This document shows positions 6,866 to 8,931 of a stretch of 8,931 nucleotides of DNA, piece by piece (the first letter of the stretch is position 1; each line of letters opens with the position of its first letter). Source of the stretch: SZUA-365 sp964635845 (GTDB lineage: Bacteria > Bacteroidota > Ignavibacteria > SZUA-365); contig CAZWNO010000143.1 in assembly GCA_964635845.1 (NCBI GenBank), positions 1 to 8,931 on the forward strand, given 5' to 3'. The translations under genes and the position numbers were made by a program. A model generated the notes under the pieces. It was not told the DNA's origin. It worked only from the letters and a program-made list of their open reading frames with translations, and did no database searches.

Positions 6866-8371
6866 TCAGTGCGCCTCCAGCCAGTTGTCTCCCGTGCCCG
6901 CGTCGACTTCGATGCGCACGCGCAGATCCAGCGCCGTGCGCATGCGTTCGACCACCATGGCGCGCAGCGCGTCGAGTTCGCCGCGGTCGGCTTCGAACAC
7001 GAGTTCATCGTGCACCTGCATGATCATGCGTGATTTCGCGAAGCCGCGCCGCATCTCTTCATGGATGCGGATCATCGCGACCTTGATCATGTCCGCCGCG
7101 CTCCCCTGGATCGGGGCATTGATGGCGGTGCGTTCGGCGAAGCTGCGGATGTTGCGGTTCTTCGCGTTGATGTCGGGAATGTAGCGGCGGCGCCCGAGCA
7201 GCGTTTCCACGTATCCGTTCTCCTTCGCGAAACCGATGGTGCGCGCGATGTACTCGTTGATGCGTGGATATTTTTCGAAGTAGAGATCGATGAGGTCCTT
7301 GGCGTCGCCGTTGCTGATGCCGAGCCGCTGCGCGAGACCGAAGGCGCTGATCCCGTAGAGGATGCCGAAGTTGGTGGTCTTCGCCTGCCGGCGCTGGTCG
7401 CCCGTGACCTCGTCGGCGGAGAGGTCGAACAGGCGCATGGCGGTGGAGGTGTGAATGTCCTCGCCCTGTTCGAAGGCGGCGAGCAGTCCCTCGTCGCAAG
7501 ATATTTCCGCCGCGAGCCGCAGCTCGATCTGCGAATAGTCCGCGGAGAGGATGACAAACTCGTCGCTTTCGGGCACGAAGGCGCGCCGGATTTCCTTGCC
7601 GGCTTCGGTGCGGATCGGGATGTTCTGCAGGTTGGGGTCCGTGCTGCTCAGGCGTCCCGTGGCCGCCACGGCCTGGTTGTAGGACGTGTGCACGCGTCCC
7701 GTGCGCGGATTGATCAGCCGCGGGAGGGAGTCCACATACGTGCTCTTGAGTTTCGTGAGCTGGCGGTAGAGCAGGATCTGATCGATGATGGGATGCAGCC
7801 CCTGCAGCGACTCGAGCACCGAGACGTCGGTGGAGTGTCCGGTCTTGGTTTTCTTCCGTGTCGGCAGCTGCAGCCGCTCGAATAGAACCTCGCCGAGCTG
7901 CCGTGTGGAATTGATGTTGAAGGAGCCGCCTGCCATCGTGTGGATTTCCCTCGTGGCGAGGTCGATCTGCGATTCCATCTCCCTGGAAATTTCGTGCAGC
8001 GCGCCGGTGTCGATCCTGACGCCATGATGTTCCATCGCTGTCAGCACGTGCACGAGGGGAAACTCCATGTCCGCGAGCAGCTTCTCCTGCCCGGTTTTCG
8101 CGATCTCGCCGCGCAGTGCATGCGCCAGCTGCAGGGTGACGTCTGCGTCCTCCGCGGCGTATTCCGCGACGTCCTCGACCGGAATATCGGACATGGAAAG
8201 CTGATTCTTCCCCTTGCCGATCAGCGAGGAAATGGAAATGGGGCGGTACTGCAGGTGCTGCATGGCGAGGGCGTCCATCGTGTGATCGCCTTCGGGACGC
8301 AGGATGTAGGCCGCGAGCATGGTGTCGTACAGCGGCTGCGCGGTCTCGACGCCGAGCGCGCGCAGCGCTTC
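6866..8371 (-). CDS. polA: DNA polymerase I, C-terminal part (3'-5' exonuclease remnant plus polymerase); 5' end missing
   Basis: Bacterial DNA polymerase I fills gaps and replaces primers. Numbering from the ATG at 8635: LYDTMLAAYIL (102-112) is the Exo II region (Asp104) and YAAEDADV (159-166) is Exo III (Tyr159, Asp163). In the polymerase domain, DYSQIELR (366-373) is motif A with the metal Asp366. RRQAKTTNFGILYG (415-428) is the O helix, with Arg415, Lys419, Phe423 and Tyr427; Phe423 sits at the E. coli Phe762 position. MQVHDELVFE (539-548) is motif C with Asp543. Exo I (FDTET-like) and the whole 5'-nuclease domain are absent, because the frame runs upstream, without a stop, into unrelated sequence. 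A gene caller would report one open frame from 6866 past the right edge. The stop lies 1 nt before the M50-type gene. The native start is not in the window. Confidence 0.93.
   Translation of the reverse strand, partial: EALRALGVETAQPLYDTMLAAYILRPEGDHTMDALAMQHLQYRPISISSLIGKGKNQLSMSDIPVEDVAEYAAEDADVTLQLAHALRGEIAKTGQEKLLADMEFPLVHVLTAMEHHGVRIDTGALHEISREMESQIDLATREIHTMAGGSFNINSTRQLGEVLFERLQLPTRKKTKTGHSTDVSVLESLQGLHPIIDQILLYRQLTKLKSTYVDSLPRLINPRTGRVHTSYNQAVAATGRLSSTDPNLQNIPIRTEAGKEIRRAFVPESDEFVILSADYSQIELRLAAEISCDEGLLAAFEQGEDIHTSTAMRLFDLSADEVTGDQRRQAKTTNFGILYGISAFGLAQRLGISNGDAKDLIDLYFEKYPRINEYIARTIGFAKENGYVETLLGRRRYIPDINAKNRNIRSFAERTAINAPIQGSAADMIKVAMIRIHEEMRRGFAKSRMIMQVHDELVFEADRGELDALRAMVVERMRTALDLRVRIEVDAGTGDNWLEAH
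6874..6878 (-). promoter_or_regulatory. Shine-Dalgarno site of the M50-type gene
   Basis: GGAGG on the minus strand lies 9 nt before the ATG at 6864, inside the last codons of polA. It decides between that start and the longer upstream frame. Confidence 0.7.
8345..8371 (-). other. Probable chimera seam inside the open frame
   Basis: These nine codons (EALRALGVE, residues 89-97 counted from the ATG at 8635) are where DUF1917-like sequence gives way to PolA sequence. Both families can carry an 'LRxLGV'-like stretch just here: in DUF1917 proteins before the C-terminal segment, and in PolA just before the Exo II aspartate. The exact breakpoint therefore cannot be placed. The DNA is GC-rich and repetitive (GCGCTGCGCGCGCTCGG), a plausible short shared overlap. 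Confidence 0.7.
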
Positions 8372-8931
8372 CCGGACGAGCATCACCTCCTCCTCGTCGC
8401 GCCAGTCGGCGGTGTAGACGTAGACGACGTACCGGTCGTCCCGGGCGTCGGGGTTCGGCTTCGCGGTCGAGACCTTGGCCGAGATCCCGAGCTCGCCCGC
8501 GGCCGTCGCGTCTCGCACGCGCCGCCAGAGGGCGTCGACCTCGTCGGCCGGGAGGAAGACGAGCCACTTGCCCGCGAGCTCGTCGTCGACGGCGTCGGGC
8601 CGCACGGATGGGGCGTCCTCGACGATCCAGTACATCTGGGTGGTTTTTGTCGGGACGACCCCCTCGCCGGCCCGGATGGCCGCGAGGATCGCGTCGACCG
8701 TGCCGAAGCGCTCGATGAGGGCGTCCGCGAGCGGGGGGTAGTCCTCGCGGAGGACGTCGAAGACCCGGGCCAGGTCCGCCGAGATGTCAGTCCCGTCCTC
8801 GACCAGCCGGTAGAGCGACCGACCGCTCGCCCGGAGATCGCGGTGCAGCAGGTTCTCGAAGATGCCGTACGCGATGTCGCCGAGGGCAGCTGGATCGAGG
8901 ACCGCTACGACAACGCGGTCGACCAGGCGGC
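8372..8931 (-). CDS. Foreign-looking fragment: DUF1917/Bles03-like ('putative phosphothreonine lyase') domain with unidentified upstream part
   Basis: From the ATG at 8633-8635, residues 1-88 resemble the DUF1917 (Bles03-like) family: YWIVEDAPSVRPD (2-14), AGKWLVF (21-27), ELGISAKVSTAKPNP (48-62) and VVYVYTADW (70-78) follow the family pattern as I remember it, in the form seen in halophilic archaea. The biochemical role of this family is not established. The same frame continues upstream without a stop to the window edge, adding 98 residues I do not recognise; LADALIERFGTVDAILAAI at 68-86 of that part is faintly like a helix-hairpin-helix arm. The 186 residues contain about 35 Asp/Glu and only 4 Lys, and the run of 32 codons ending at CCG before ACA AAA all end in G or C. 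Three 60-nt lines counted here are 70-72% GC, against 58% and 67% for two lines further left. The C-terminus of the family is missing. Confidence 0.65.

Noticed and set aside
6865..7008. Upstream start for the M50-type gene adding 48 residues
   Set aside because: It overlaps the end of polA, including motif-bearing codons, and encodes a Cys/Arg-rich shadow sequence. GGAGG 9 nt before 6864 supports the shorter form.
8372..8931. The N-terminal 5'-nuclease or Exo I region of polA
   Set aside because: There is no FDTET-like Exo I motif, no acidic metal-binding clusters of the 5' nuclease and no GIGxKTA-type hairpin. The sequence instead follows the DUF1917 pattern.

Overview
The window is an 8.9-kb stretch of high-GC DNA in which every supported gene lies on the minus strand, so transcription runs from right to left. 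Nearly all of it (about 109-8371) reads as one dense bacterial operon. A heptosyltransferase-type GT9 enzyme points to a Gram-negative envelope. The folB-folK-deoxynucleoside kinase order, followed by a tiny membrane protein, suggests a member of the FCB group (Chlorobiota/Ignavibacteria/Kapabacteria-like). That placement comes from recalled gene order and protein style and is only moderately certain.

In transcription order the genes are: the C-terminal (Klenow-like) part of DNA polymerase I; an M50B-type integral-membrane zinc protease homologue; glutamyl-tRNA synthetase (gltX); dihydroneopterin aldolase (folB); HPPK (folK); a deoxynucleoside kinase; a 64-residue single-pass membrane protein; a GT9 heptosyltransferase-like glycosyltransferase; and a Ppx/GppA phosphatase with a C-terminal HD domain. 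Spacings are 1, -4, 40, -14 (or +70), 21, -4, 17 and -8 nt, so one polycistronic message with translational coupling is likely. Its themes are DNA synthesis and dNTP/folate supply, tRNA charging, envelope glycan synthesis and (p)ppGpp/polyphosphate turnover. Two GC-rich inverted repeats sit at the folK 3' end, and a small hairpin lies between gltX and folB.

The left edge (1-94) is a short tandem array of alternating 10- and 11-bp units, running off the window and starting 14 nt beyond the last stop codon.

The right edge (about 8372-8931) does not belong with the rest. The polA frame continues there without a stop, but upstream of the exonuclease II motif the protein changes to an acidic sequence resembling the DUF1917/Bles03 'putative phosphothreonine lyase' family in a haloarchaeal style. 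It is preceded by 98 residues I cannot identify. PolA's 5'-nuclease domain and Exo I motif are absent. The seam falls in a GC-rich stretch encoding ALRALGVE. The most economical reading is an assembly or library chimera, with a real in-frame recombination as the less likely alternative. A contig ending in a tandem repeat on one side and a chimera on the other fits a short metagenomic contig. I found no convincing new biological system.
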